A stretch of 64,000 bases of DNA, taken from assembly GCA_910584125.1 (NCBI GenBank), contig CAJTXU010000009.1:1-64000 (forward strand). The letters run 5' to 3'. The notes beneath the pieces were generated by a model. The model made no database searches and had not been told where the DNA came from. It saw nothing but the letters and a program-made list of their open reading frames with translations. A program made the position numbers and the translations under genes. Positions 16,456 through 26,280 of this stretch are shown one piece after another. Each line of letters starts with the position of its first letter. Positions within the stretch are counted from its first letter, which is position 1. This DNA is from an uncultured Muribaculaceae bacterium (GTDB lineage: Bacteria > Bacteroidota > Bacteroidia > Bacteroidales > Muribaculaceae).

Positions 16456-17805
16456 ATGAACAGAAGATTTACAAAGTATATCGCGGCGGTCCTGCTGGCC
16501 GCGACAGCAGCGGCCCCCGCGACGGCCGTGACCGACAAGGAGATGGACGAGGCCCGCGCCATCACGGCCAAAGCCTACCTGCGCTATGCCAACAACGGCT
16601 CGGGATACCTCGACGAGATCGACGTCAAGTCCATGTCCGACCTCACCCCGAAGCTCAAGGCCAAGGAGAAGGAGAACCTCAAGGCGTTTAACTCGGTCAA
16701 GGTGCCCTCCGACTACGCGTCGTGGGACAAGGAGAAGCTCGTCGAGTTCTGGTCGGTGACGTTCTTCACCTCGCCCGCCCTCTCCGACCAGGGCAAGGTG
16801 GCGAAATCGACCGTACGTCGCCGCATTTCGTCCATGAAGGTGTCGGCGCCCGCCAAGCCCGAGGCACCCGCACCCCAGACGCCTGAGGCCGAGCCCGCTG
16901 CGGCTCCCCAGCCCGTAGCGGCCGACACCGCCGCCGCGCAGGCCGCCATGCCCACTGCCGCCGGCGCCGTCGAGGCCCAGCAGGATATCCTGCAGGACCA
17001 GAAGGCTATCGAGAAGGATGCCGCCGAGGCCGACACCGGCACTCACGAGGAGCAGAGCCACACATGGGTCTATGTCCTTGTGCTCGCCATCCTCGTGGCT
17101 GTGGTGATCTGGCTCGTGGTCTACGCCGCCAACCTCATGAAACGCCAGCCCCAGGGCGACGACGACGAGGCCGGCGACTCCGACACCGAAGAGGTGAAAA
17201 GCCGCGCCCGCAGGGCGATCGACAAGAAGAACCAGGAGATCGAAGACCTGCACCGCCGCCTTGAGACCGAGGAGAACAAATCGGCCGATCTCGGTATGGA
17301 GCTCGAGAAACTGAAGCTCGAGCACTCGCGTCTCGAAGACCGGATAGCCCAGCTGCGCGAGGAGAACACGCGCCTTACCCGCGAACTGCAGACTCCGCAT
17401 CCCGCCGCCCCCGTCGCGCCCGCCGCACCCGTCGCACCCGAAAGGCCCCCAAAACCCGCCGCCCCCGAAAAGCCCGCCGCCCCGATCATCAAGGTCATAT
17501 ATCTCGGCCGCGCGAACGCCCGCGGCATATTCGTGCGAGCCGACAGACGCATCAACGCCGGGAACACCATCTACCGCCTCGACACCAACGACGGACTCGT
17601 CGGGACGTTCCACGTGGTCGACGAGCCCGAAGTTGTGGACGTCGCCATCTCCGACCCGACGCTCTACCTCGGCAACGGCTGCATCTGCGACGACATCGAG
17701 GACGTGGCCGGAGTGACGCGCATCGCCACCGAGAGCGCCGGCACCGCCATCTTCGAGAACGGCTACTGGAAAGTCCTGCGCAAGACCCGCATCCGCTACG
17801 AGTGA
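16456..17805 (+). CDS. Membrane-anchored coiled-coil protein of unknown function
   Basis: This 449-residue protein has a signal peptide (about 1-25), a periplasmic domain, a Pro/Ala-rich linker (about 130-165), one strong transmembrane helix (WVYVLVLAILVAVVIWLVVYAA, near 200-221), then a cytoplasmic-looking coiled coil (about 250-312), a second Pro/Ala-rich linker and a C-terminal globular domain from about 340. The layout suggests a protein linking periplasm and cytoplasm or scaffolding a complex. I start it at ATG 16456 rather than TTG 16450. No catalytic motif is seen and no name can be given. Confidence 0.7.
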   Translation: MNRRFTKYIAAVLLAATAAAPATAVTDKEMDEARAITAKAYLRYANNGSGYLDEIDVKSMSDLTPKLKAKEKENLKAFNSVKVPSDYASWDKEKLVEFWSVTFFTSPALSDQGKVAKSTVRRRISSMKVSAPAKPEAPAPQTPEAEPAAAPQPVAADTAAAQAAMPTAAGAVEAQQDILQDQKAIEKDAAEADTGTHEEQSHTWVYVLVLAILVAVVIWLVVYAANLMKRQPQGDDDEAGDSDTEEVKSRARRAIDKKNQEIEDLHRRLETEENKSADLGMELEKLKLEHSRLEDRIAQLREENTRLTRELQTPHPAAPVAPAAPVAPERPPKPAAPEKPAAPIIKVIYLGRANARGIFVRADRRINAGNTIYRLDTNDGLVGTFHVVDEPEVVDVAISDPTLYLGNGCICDDIEDVAGVTRIATESAGTAIFENGYWKVLRKTRIRYE

Positions 17806-17830
17806 CCCCGGCCCCAACCAAAGCCACGTC

Positions 17831-17877
17831 GCGTAGCCAAGGGCTTTGCCCGCCCCCATGAGGAGGCGAAGCCGACC
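17831..17877 (+). repeat. Interspersed GC-rich repeat, upstream copy
   Basis: The stretch GCGTAGCCAAGGGCTTTGCC... to GCCGACC matches 23735-23784 closely, sharing an AGCCA(A/G)GGGCTTTGCCCGCCCC core. It lies just before the first GLUG lipoprotein, and the other copy lies just after the second, both in the same orientation. Confidence 0.75.
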
Positions 17878-17899
17878 CATACAACAACAACTCTTCTTA

Positions 17900-20767
17900 A
17901 TGAACCCAAACATCCATTTCAGATCCGCCGTCCCCGCAGTCCGACTCCTCGTCTTCGGCATTCTGGCCCTCGCCCTCGCATCCTGTGCGAAAGACGGCCC
18001 GGACAACCCCGGCGCCGACAGTTTCGAGGGCCGTTTCACAGACATCCCGCTGACCGTGGAGTGCGACGGCCTCTCCGAAGGCGACTTCGAAATCGCCATT
18101 ATGGCCGAAGACGGCACCCTGCTCTCGCGCCGGGCCACGCACTCCCGCTCGGGGCAGCGCTCGCTGATACGGCTGCGCACCGGCCTCAAAGAGGGAACAT
18201 ACCGTCTGCTCCATGCCGCCGCCATCGAGCCGGATGAAGAATACCCAATCGAATTCGGATTCGGCAGCCGCATAAACATCTCGGCCAAAGGGGTCAGCGT
18301 GCTCGACGACTTCAACTCCGAACTCGGATTCGCCGGCCAGGGAACGGCCGACGACCCACTGATTGTCTCGTCGTCATCACACCTGTTCAATCTGATGATG
18401 GCCGTCAACGACTACGACAGCAACCGCCTCATAACAAAAGACACATATTTCCTGCAGGTCTGCGACATAGACATGAAGTCCATGTCGCGGAGCTGCGATT
18501 CGCATTACGGCTGGATGCCCATCGGCGCGGACACCAACACTCCCTTCCGCGGAGTCTATCTCGGCGACGGCCATGAGATCAGAAACCTGATCATATCCCG
18601 CCCGGCCACACCGGGCGTGGGCCTGTTCGGCTACGTGATCGACGCCACCATCGACGGTCTGGAGATGCGCGGATGCAGCGTCGAGGGCCAATACGCCGTC
18701 GGGACCATCGTTGGAGCCGTGATCGACTCGGGCGACAACCGGCGCGGCACAGTGGCCATAACCAACTGCTCGACCGATGAGTCCACCGTCGAGGGCAACT
18801 CCACAAGCGCCATGGTCGGCGGCATCATCGGCGCCGTCGACATGCATTCCAAGGCGCTGCTGTCAAATTGCTCGGTGACAGGAGGCTCGGTCAAGGGCAA
18901 CATCAACACCGGGGGAATCCTGGGCGGAGCCGCTATCTATTCGTCGGTGATGATGTCGGCGTGTACCGGACGCACACCCGTCACGGGCCTCGGCTCGGGC
19001 ACGGGCGGACTTGTCGGGACGACCGACACGCTCCAGGCCGTCGGATGCGTCAACTACGAACGCGTCATGGGCCCTGCCGCCGCCCCGCGCGACAACCCCG
19101 GCATCGGCGTCGGAGGCATTGCCGGAGGCACCGGCTATTCTTGGCTCACCTCATGCGAGAACCACGGCGACGTTTCGGGACACGAGGGTGTCGGAGGCAT
19201 CGTCGGGAGCACGAGAGTGCGCGGTTCGGAGTCTGAGTCGTTCATCTACAATCAGAGCATCCTCAGATATTGCACCAACACGGGTGCCGTGAGCGCGAAC
19301 CGGTTTGCCGGAGGCGCCATAGGCGAGGCCCAGGCCGGGGCGTTCTCGGTCTGCAACTCCGCTCCGGTCAAGGCCCGCGAGTACGCCGGCGGCATATGCG
19401 GCGGAGCGTCGCTCGCCGTGATCCACAACTCCGTCAACGAGGGGAACGTCGAGGCCGACACGCGTGTCGGCGGAATCGTCGGCAAATGCACGTGGGGCTC
19501 GGTGGCCGTCTGCCACAACGTCGGCAAGGTGTCGGCGACGACCGGCAACGCCGGAGGCGTGGCCGGACTGGCCGGAAACAACACGGTGATTCACTATTGC
19601 GGCAATTTCGGCAACGTGTCGACGTCGTCGGGCAATGCCGGAGGCATCGTCGGCTCGATAGGAGAACCCCGCACCTGGACCGGACTCGACATAGCGGAGT
19701 GCGTGGTCGGGACTCTTGAATGCGTCATGGCAATCGCCGGGCCCTCGCTCGCTGTCGTGGAGGGAACAATCGAAATGGCCGAGGCCGTCGAAATCACGGT
19801 CAAGCTTGTCGAGACTTCGCTCGAGGTCGCCCTCCAGACCACCGATTATGTTCTGCTCGGGTTCGGCATCGACGAGATCCTGAATCCGGAGGCCGAGGCC
19901 GAATTGAAAGCCATCGGCGACGACGCGGCCTGCGACATAAAGGACTCGAACGCCGGGAGCATAGCCGCCGTCAGAAGCCGTTGCAAAGGCAATATCCCGA
20001 ACTTCGCCAATGTCAACCTCGCCACATCGGCCATGGCCAACGTCGACAGGCTCATGCAATGGTACTCGCTCGAAGGGAATGACGAGAAATTCAACGAGGT
20101 CATCAACGAGAAGCGCGAGGAACGCGCCGAACAGCTTGAGGAAGTCGCGCACACCAAGGAAATTGTGCACAGCGTCATAGCCGGCGTGGCTGTGGCCGTC
20201 AGCACCGTCGCGCTGATAGGAGCCGAAGTCGCCTCGGGCGGCACGGCCACCGCATTCGTATGCGCCGGCGCCGCGGCCGCAATGGTCGGCGGCGTGAACG
20301 CCATCGTAAAAAGCTGCACCAAGTTCGAGAAGAACGCCGTCATTATCTCGCAGTGCATAAACGCCGAGACCGTGCAGTCGCAGGGCGGCAAGGCGGCCTC
20401 CATCGCCGGGAGCCTCTGCGACGGAAGCGTCATATACGACTGTCTGAGCACGACGCAGAGCCTCTTCAATCAGTCGGAAGACTTCGCCGGCAACATCGGG
20501 ACGTATTGCAAGATCACCCGTTGCATCTCGCTCGTGCCGCATCCGGGCTCGGGAACTCCCAACGCCATGTACCAGTGCGTCTATGTCGACCCGGCGCTCC
20601 ATGGCGATGAGACCGGCGGCAACGCGGCGATGACGGTCGTCGCCCCGTCGGCCATGGCGAAGAAGACGACGTTCGAGCCACTTGGTTTCGGGATAGGCGA
20701 CGACAGGACCTGGAACTTCGGCGACGCGCCCTTCCCCGTGCCGTGCCGCTCGGAGATGCAGGAATGA
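17900..20767 (+). CDS. Large GLUG-repeat surface lipoprotein
   Basis: This 955-residue protein has a lipoprotein signal (LALALASCAKD, Cys about 27) and many repeats of the GLUG type such as VGGIAGGTGYSWLTSCENHGDV, each with a Gly-Gly-Ile/Val core followed by a Cys- or Asn-containing turn (about 240-585). Such repeats stack as a beta solenoid in bacterial surface adhesins. After the repeats come a helical region and a long hydrophobic stretch (near 780-815) rich in Ala and Val. The next gene is a paralogue. A role in attachment to mucus, glycans or other cells is likely from family knowledge, but the ligand is unknown. Confidence 0.8.
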   Translation: MNPNIHFRSAVPAVRLLVFGILALALASCAKDGPDNPGADSFEGRFTDIPLTVECDGLSEGDFEIAIMAEDGTLLSRRATHSRSGQRSLIRLRTGLKEGTYRLLHAAAIEPDEEYPIEFGFGSRINISAKGVSVLDDFNSELGFAGQGTADDPLIVSSSSHLFNLMMAVNDYDSNRLITKDTYFLQVCDIDMKSMSRSCDSHYGWMPIGADTNTPFRGVYLGDGHEIRNLIISRPATPGVGLFGYVIDATIDGLEMRGCSVEGQYAVGTIVGAVIDSGDNRRGTVAITNCSTDESTVEGNSTSAMVGGIIGAVDMHSKALLSNCSVTGGSVKGNINTGGILGGAAIYSSVMMSACTGRTPVTGLGSGTGGLVGTTDTLQAVGCVNYERVMGPAAAPRDNPGIGVGGIAGGTGYSWLTSCENHGDVSGHEGVGGIVGSTRVRGSESESFIYNQSILRYCTNTGAVSANRFAGGAIGEAQAGAFSVCNSAPVKAREYAGGICGGASLAVIHNSVNEGNVEADTRVGGIVGKCTWGSVAVCHNVGKVSATTGNAGGVAGLAGNNTVIHYCGNFGNVSTSSGNAGGIVGSIGEPRTWTGLDIAECVVGTLECVMAIAGPSLAVVEGTIEMAEAVEITVKLVETSLEVALQTTDYVLLGFGIDEILNPEAEAELKAIGDDAACDIKDSNAGSIAAVRSRCKGNIPNFANVNLATSAMANVDRLMQWYSLEGNDEKFNEVINEKREERAEQLEEVAHTKEIVHSVIAGVAVAVSTVALIGAEVASGGTATAFVCAGAAAAMVGGVNAIVKSCTKFEKNAVIISQCINAETVQSQGGKAASIAGSLCDGSVIYDCLSTTQSLFNQSEDFAGNIGTYCKITRCISLVPHPGSGTPNAMYQCVYVDPALHGDETGGNAAMTVVAPSAMAKKTTFEPLGFGIGDDRTWNFGDAPFPVPCRSEMQE

Positions 20768-20819
20768 GACGCACGCACGACACCTCCACAATTACAGAAT
20801 CAATTAGCTCATCTTGAAA

Positions 20820-23708
20820 ATGATTGCAAAAAGACCGGGCGCATATGTCGCCATGATGATAATCATCTCGCTGCTCGCGCTTGCGACAGCCTGTTCCGAC
20901 GACAGCTTCGACCCCTACGGGCGCGAAGGCTCGCTCGAATTCGACAACGGCACGACATACTCCGTGCTGCATCTTAACGTCCCCGGGGACTGGACGGCGG
21001 AAGACTTCTCCTCGCTGCACTTCCTTCTTGAATGTCCGGCCCGGCGGCAGAGCTTCGCGTTCGAGGGCCACGGATCGACCGAGTCAGCGACGCGCGCGCA
21101 TGGCGGCGGCACGTTCACATGCCGCATGGATATCGGCGACACCATGATTCCCGACGGCGAGTATTACCTGACGGTCTCGGGAACGGACTTCCCGCATATC
21201 GGCCTGAGGCGCATACGTTTTTCAGCCAACGTCGGGTCAGAGGTTCAGAGCAGTCCTATGAGCTATGACGACCTTGAGGGCTCGGGCACCGAGACCGATC
21301 CATACCTGATCAACGACGACGGTGATTTTCTGACGCTCCTGTGGTATCTCGAGGAGGATCCCGACCATGCCTATGGCCGCTGGTTCAGACAGACGGACTC
21401 TTTCACGGTGCCCCGACGCAGCCAGATGATCGACGGCCACGTGTGGGCGCCCGTCGTATTCTCAGGCCACTATGACGGCGGCGGCAACACGCTCCACGAC
21501 CTCACCTATCAGGGAGCTTCCGACAAATCCTCCGACAACGGCGTCGGCCTTTTCCGCGAGCTGTACTCAGCCTCCGTCTCCAACCTCGGCTTTTCAAACG
21601 CGCTGCTGCTGAATGTCTGCGATTCCGTGGGCATAGTCGCCGGAGCAGCGTCGGGCAACTGCACCCTCGAGAACATTAGTGTCTCCGGCACCGTGACAGG
21701 CTCAGGCCAGAACATCGGAGGTTTGGTCGGAATCTCGGATGGTTCGCTGACGCTGCGCGGCATCTCCGTCGGCTCACTTGCCGTCAGCTGCACCGAGACC
21801 GGCAGTTCCTTCACCGGACTCCTTGTCGGCCGGCATTCGGGCGGAGACCTTACGGTCGAGAAGGTCTCGACTCCCGGCCACATCTTCTCCGTCACAGGCG
21901 GCGACCATGTGGGTGGTATAGTGGGATGCTCCGAGACCTCGGGCGATGTGTCTTTCAGGGACATAACCCTCGAGCACAGCGTCGACCATGAGAGCAGCTC
22001 GGTCAAGGTCGTCTACGGCGGCGGCAAATACACCGGCGGCCTCGCGGGCTCATTGCTGCTCAAAGGACAGGCCGAGGTCAGGAATGTGACGATCAAGGCA
22101 CCCGTGCGCGGAGCTCAGGATGTCGGCGCGCTCGTCGGTCACGCCGATGTCTCCGACATGACCGTCGAAAAGACGCTTCTCGCGTCGGTGGTCAAGGGCT
22201 CGGTGTCGGTAGGAGGCTTCTTCGGCTATCTGGGGCTCCAGCCTGGACGGCTCACGTTCACGGGGCCGGACAATTCGACACGCTACGTCGTCAAGTCGTC
22301 GGCCGACGCCGAAGTCGACGGTGAGCAATACGTCGGCGCGCTCGCCGGCTACTATGACTCGACCGACGGCGTCTTCGACTTCAAGGGAAAAGTGGAGATC
22401 GCGGTCAACGTCCATGGCAAGTCGGACGTCGGCGGGGTGTTCGGATACGCCCACCGTCTGACAGCGTTCAATCCCTACGACATCAATTTCTCGTCCACCT
22501 CGATGCGCGTCGAGGCTTCCGACACGAACGCGGGCGGAATAGCGGGCCGATGCACCTCGTCAGACATAGACGGCGGCCTCCGCATGGATTTCTCGCGGGG
22601 CATGCCTTCGCAATCGGCGATCGCATCCTGCTACAGCGGAGTGGTCAGGGCCGGCAACAACGCCGGAGGCGTGGCCGGAAGTTTCTCCGGCAGCCTCAAG
22701 GGCGTGGCGTCATCGGCCACGGTGTCGGCACACTCGGGCGATGCCGCCGGAGTCGCGGCATATCTCGAGAACTCGGCGTCGCATTGCGCCTCGCTCGGCC
22801 GTGTCGATGCGGGGTCGAAGGCCGGAGGCATTTGCGCCGTCGCCAAGCCCGGCGTCTCCATCTCGTCGTGCGCCAGCTATTCCGACGTCTCGGGCGGCAA
22901 TTACGCCGCCGGCATATGCGCCTACATATATGCCTCGGGCAACGACAGCGTCAGCATCTTCTGGTGCGCCAACTCGGGAGACGCTTCCGCCGCCACGGCC
23001 GGAGGCATAGCGGCAGCCATCGTATCCACCTACGACCATCCCGACAAGTATTTCAAGATAACGGAGTGCGGCAACTACGGCGACATCCACGGCACAGGAT
23101 CCTCCTATGGCATCGGCGGCATCGTCGGCTCGATAATACATCCCCACGCGTTGGTCCAGAAGTGTGCCAACCACGGCAAAGTAAGCGCAAGCGGCAGCCA
23201 GTATGCCGTGAGCGGTGTCGCCGGCGAGTTGGGAAACCGCGACGACCCCAACTGGGTGAAGGTCAGCGAATGCATGAACTCAGGCGAAGTCAGCTGCCAG
23301 GACAAATCGACCTACATCGGCGGTGTCGTGGGGCGTCTGCATTCCGGCAACCTCGCATACGACAGCAAGATCTATGACTGCTACAACACCGGGGCACTCC
23401 CCACCGACCAGAAATCTGACACGGGCGGCATCCTCGGATACGCGGGCAGCTACACCAACACCTACCGCACATTCAACTCCGGCAAGGTCTCGCACGGCAA
23501 CGCCATAATCGGCACGCACCACAGCGGCTCGCTGTTCCATCACGACAACAACTACTACGTCGAAGGCACGGGCGGCGGCTGGCCGTCGTCGACTTCGGTC
23601 AAGAAATCGGACGTAGGCAACAAAGACCGCTATCACGGCTTCGACTTCACCAACGTCTGGCTGATCACCGACGACGGCCCGACCCTGCGCAACTGCCCGT
23701 TCCAGTAA
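20820..23708 (+). CDS. Large GLUG-repeat surface lipoprotein, paralogue
   Basis: This 962-residue protein has a signal peptide with lipobox (LLALATACSDD, Cys about 25), an N-terminal Ig-like domain (about 30-135) and more than ten repeats of the GLUG type across the rest, for example NAGGVAGSFSGSLKGVASSA and KAGGICAVAKPGVSISSCAS. It follows its paralogue by 52 bases and is probably in the same transcript. Unlike that gene it lacks the hydrophobic helical region and ends in repeats (WLITDDGPTLRNCPFQ). I start at ATG 20820. Confidence 0.8.
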   Translation: MIAKRPGAYVAMMIIISLLALATACSDDSFDPYGREGSLEFDNGTTYSVLHLNVPGDWTAEDFSSLHFLLECPARRQSFAFEGHGSTESATRAHGGGTFTCRMDIGDTMIPDGEYYLTVSGTDFPHIGLRRIRFSANVGSEVQSSPMSYDDLEGSGTETDPYLINDDGDFLTLLWYLEEDPDHAYGRWFRQTDSFTVPRRSQMIDGHVWAPVVFSGHYDGGGNTLHDLTYQGASDKSSDNGVGLFRELYSASVSNLGFSNALLLNVCDSVGIVAGAASGNCTLENISVSGTVTGSGQNIGGLVGISDGSLTLRGISVGSLAVSCTETGSSFTGLLVGRHSGGDLTVEKVSTPGHIFSVTGGDHVGGIVGCSETSGDVSFRDITLEHSVDHESSSVKVVYGGGKYTGGLAGSLLLKGQAEVRNVTIKAPVRGAQDVGALVGHADVSDMTVEKTLLASVVKGSVSVGGFFGYLGLQPGRLTFTGPDNSTRYVVKSSADAEVDGEQYVGALAGYYDSTDGVFDFKGKVEIAVNVHGKSDVGGVFGYAHRLTAFNPYDINFSSTSMRVEASDTNAGGIAGRCTSSDIDGGLRMDFSRGMPSQSAIASCYSGVVRAGNNAGGVAGSFSGSLKGVASSATVSAHSGDAAGVAAYLENSASHCASLGRVDAGSKAGGICAVAKPGVSISSCASYSDVSGGNYAAGICAYIYASGNDSVSIFWCANSGDASAATAGGIAAAIVSTYDHPDKYFKITECGNYGDIHGTGSSYGIGGIVGSIIHPHALVQKCANHGKVSASGSQYAVSGVAGELGNRDDPNWVKVSECMNSGEVSCQDKSTYIGGVVGRLHSGNLAYDSKIYDCYNTGALPTDQKSDTGGILGYAGSYTNTYRTFNSGKVSHGNAIIGTHHSGSLFHHDNNYYVEGTGGGWPSSTSVKKSDVGNKDRYHGFDFTNVWLITDDGPTLRNCPFQ

Positions 23709-23734
23709 TCCCCGCGCCCCGCGCCGACCCCGGC

Positions 23735-23784
23735 GCGGAGCCAGGGGCTTTGCCCGCCCCGATGTGTGGGAGGCAGCGCCGACC
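23735..23784 (+). repeat. Interspersed GC-rich repeat, downstream copy
   Basis: This is the second copy of the repeat at 17831-17877, in the same orientation. It keeps the GGGCTTTGCCCGCCCC core and the GCCGACC end. The middle has a few extra bases (GTGTGG). Confidence 0.75.
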
Positions 23785-23794
23785 TGCAAAAAAA

Positions 23795-23826
23795 TTTGGA
23801 AATTAGCGGAAATCTTATTAACTTTG
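23795..23826 (+). promoter_or_regulatory. Promoter for tRNA-Leu(CAA)
   Basis: TTTG at 23795-23798, 20 bases, then TAACTTTG at 23819-23826: a full Bacteroidetes promoter, about 40 bases before the tRNA. Confidence 0.8.
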
Positions 23827-23865
23827 CATTGCAAAGGCCGGCACAGCCGAGATTTGCAATCGGAG

Positions 23866-23947
23866 GCCCTGATGGCGGAATCGGTAGACGCGCTGGTCTC
23901 AAACACCAGTGGAGCAATCCGTGCCGGTTCGACCCCGGCTCAGGGTA
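23866..23947 (+). tRNA. tRNA-Leu (anticodon CAA)
   Basis: GCCCTGA and TCAGGGT form the acceptor stem. The anticodon stem CTGGT/ACCAG encloses CTCAAAC, giving CAA. The variable arm and T arm (GCCGGTTCGACCCCGGC) are normal. The discriminator is A and CCA is not encoded. Confidence 0.95.
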
Positions 23948-23953
23948 CGGAAA

Positions 23954-23980
23954 GGAGCAGAGCCATCTGCTCCTTTTTTT
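23954..23980 (+). terminator. Intrinsic terminator after tRNA-Leu(CAA)
   Basis: GGAGCAGA, loop GCCA, TCTGCTCC, then a run of T to 23980. Confidence 0.93.
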
Positions 23981-24029
23981 GCAACGGACGCCAGCCCCCG
24001 CGGCGGCGCCAACACGACCCTCTGACAAC

Positions 24030-25460
24030 ATGACCATGACAAAAGCAGAGACACATCAACAGGCCGACAGACTCAGGGAGCTCGGCACAGCCCCGGTCGG
24101 GAAGTTGCTGTTCAAATACAGCCTTCCGGCCGTGGTCGGCACGGTGGTGAGCGCTGTCTACAACATCATCGACTCCATCGTCATAGGCCATGCCATCGAC
24201 GACCCCAACGTCGTGGCCGGCATGGCGATCACGTTCCCGGTGATGAACATCGTCACGGCCATAGGTATGCTCGTCGGCGCCGGAGCCGCCACACGCGTCT
24301 CGATCGTCATGGGCCAGAACGACCGCCGCGTCGCCGAGATCATACTCGGCAACTGCGTGCAGCTCACCGTGATATTCGGCATCATGTATGTGCTCGGCCT
24401 CTCGATCTTCATCGACCCGATACTCCGCGCGTTCGGAGCCTCCGACAAGTCGCTGCCCTACGCTCGCGAGTTCATGCTCTGGGTGCTCCCCGGCATGGTG
24501 CTGATGAACATGACGTTCTCGTACAACAACGTGATGCGCGCCTCCGGCTACCCGGCCAAGGCCATGTACACCAACATGATCGGCGCCCTGCTCAACGCTT
24601 GTCTGGCACCGCTCTTCCTCTTCGTGTTCAAATGGGGCATACGCGGAGCCGCCATAGCCACCGACATCTCGATGCTCGTGACGGCCACCTGGGTGATGAG
24701 CCACTTCTTCAACCGCCGGAACACCCTGCACTTCACGCGCGGAACGTTCCGGTTCAACTGGCCCGTGATCCGCGGCGTGCTCTACATCGGCATGGCGCCG
24801 TTCCTGATCAACGTGGCCGGCTCGGGAGTCAACGCCATCATCAACAACACGCTGATGCACTACGGCGGCGAGAACCCCGACAACGCCGTGGCGGCCGTGG
24901 TGGTCTTCAACCGCTACGTCACCATCTTCGTGTTCGTGATCATAGGCATCTGCCAGGGCATGCAGCCCATCGTGGGCTACAACTACGGATCGGGCCGCTA
25001 CAACAGGCTCTTCCGGACGTTCCGCATCGCCGCCGGGGCCGCCGTGCTCGTCTCGACTATCGGCACGCTGGGCGGAGTGTTCGACCCGCGTCCCATCGCC
25101 GCCATGTTCATGCAGGACGAACAGCAGATCCAGAGCGCCGTCAACTGCCTGCGCATCACGCTGGTGTCGTTCTGGATCGTCGGCTTCCAAATCGTGACCA
25201 CCCAATTCTTCCAGGCCCTCGGCATGGCCGGCAAGGCCGTGTTCCTCTCCCTGACCCGGCAGATCATCTTCATGATACCCCTGCTGTTCATACTGCCCCC
25301 CATCATGGGGCTCGACGGCGTGTGGACGGCGTTCCCCATCAGCGACATCGTGGCCACCGTTGTGGCGGCATGCCTGCTGTGGGTGCAGATACGTAACATC
25401 AGGCGCCACGCTCTGGAGCACGAGCATCAGACCGAGGCGCAGATCGAACATGACATATGA
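24030..25460 (+). CDS. MATE-family efflux transporter
   Basis: This 476-residue protein has about twelve hydrophobic segments in two similar halves and the MATE features FKYSLPAVVGTVVSAVYNIIDSIVIG near the N-terminus and GMQPIVGYNYGSGRYNR in the second half (about 320-336). MATE proteins export drugs, metabolites or cations using a sodium or proton gradient from the inner membrane. The ATG at 24030 directly follows the tRNA terminator, and a second ATG at 24036 is possible. The lipid-module genes follow on the same strand after 90 bases. Confidence 0.9.
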   Translation: MTMTKAETHQQADRLRELGTAPVGKLLFKYSLPAVVGTVVSAVYNIIDSIVIGHAIDDPNVVAGMAITFPVMNIVTAIGMLVGAGAATRVSIVMGQNDRRVAEIILGNCVQLTVIFGIMYVLGLSIFIDPILRAFGASDKSLPYAREFMLWVLPGMVLMNMTFSYNNVMRASGYPAKAMYTNMIGALLNACLAPLFLFVFKWGIRGAAIATDISMLVTATWVMSHFFNRRNTLHFTRGTFRFNWPVIRGVLYIGMAPFLINVAGSGVNAIINNTLMHYGGENPDNAVAAVVVFNRYVTIFVFVIIGICQGMQPIVGYNYGSGRYNRLFRTFRIAAGAAVLVSTIGTLGGVFDPRPIAAMFMQDEQQIQSAVNCLRITLVSFWIVGFQIVTTQFFQALGMAGKAVFLSLTRQIIFMIPLLFILPPIMGLDGVWTAFPISDIVATVVAACLLWVQIRNIRRHALEHEHQTEAQIEHDI

Positions 25461-25550
25461 CCGGACCCCGCCCCACGGCGGGACCCGGCGCAGATTGAAA
25501 CCCAAAACCTGAACTGAACCTAATATTGAACCTCTTAAGGTAAAACCGAA

Positions 25551-26252
25551 ATGGGAAAAGAAACATCCGACAGAATACAGACCTCCCTGCTCAACAGCGC
25601 GGAGAAGAAACTGCTCGTCAAGCTGGCGGGCATGCAGCCCTCGTGGGTGACATCCGACTTCCTGACATGGCTCGGCGTCGTAGCGGCCGTGCTCTACGCC
25701 GTGTCGTGCTGGCTGGCGCAGTATAACGTCAATTTCCTCTGGCTGGCGTCGTTCTTCCTGGTGCTCAACTGGTATGGCGACAGCCTTGACGGCACCATGG
25801 CGAGGGTCCGCCAGACGCAGCGTCCGAAATACGGCTTCTTCATCGACCATTCGCTCGACGCCCTGACCACCTGCCTATTCTGCATGGGCCTCGGCCTGGC
25901 CCCGGTGATGAGGCTCGACCTGTCGCTGCTCATCATGGGCGGTTATCTCTGCATGTCGATCTACACTTACCTCTCGACCATAATCATGGACCGTTTCAGA
26001 CTCACCTACGCGAGTCTCGGCCCCACGGAGGCCCGGCTGATAATCATCGGAGTGTTCATACTCTACATCTTCAATCCGTGGCCTGACGTCAGCGTCGAGA
26101 TTCCCGTCTTCCACGCCGCATGGACGGTCTACGACTTCGTCGGCGCCGCCGTCGCCCTGATACTCTATTCGCTCTATATCTCGTCGATGGCGAGAGACCT
26201 GAAGTATCTCGCCCGCATCGACCCGCTGCCGCCCTTCAGGAAAGACAAATAA
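25551..26252 (+). CDS. CDP-alcohol phosphatidyltransferase family protein
   Basis: This 233-residue membrane protein has the complete CDP-alcohol phosphotransferase signature: Asp77, Asp80-Gly81, Ala84-Arg85, Gly95, Asp99 and Asp103 in DSLDGTMAR followed by GFFIDHSLDA. The aspartates bind metal and catalyse transfer of a phosphoalcohol group between a CDP-linked substrate and an acceptor alcohol. The substrate cannot be read from sequence; inositol phosphate, glycerol phosphate and ethanolamine are all options. A GtrA-like gene and an acyltransferase gene follow closely, suggesting one envelope-lipid operon. Confidence 0.88.
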   Translation: MGKETSDRIQTSLLNSAEKKLLVKLAGMQPSWVTSDFLTWLGVVAAVLYAVSCWLAQYNVNFLWLASFFLVLNWYGDSLDGTMARVRQTQRPKYGFFIDHSLDALTTCLFCMGLGLAPVMRLDLSLLIMGGYLCMSIYTYLSTIIMDRFRLTYASLGPTEARLIIIGVFILYIFNPWPDVSVEIPVFHAAWTVYDFVGAAVALILYSLYISSMARDLKYLARIDPLPPFRKDK

Positions 26253-26280
26253 CAGGCCCCACCGACCCAATCTGAAATAC

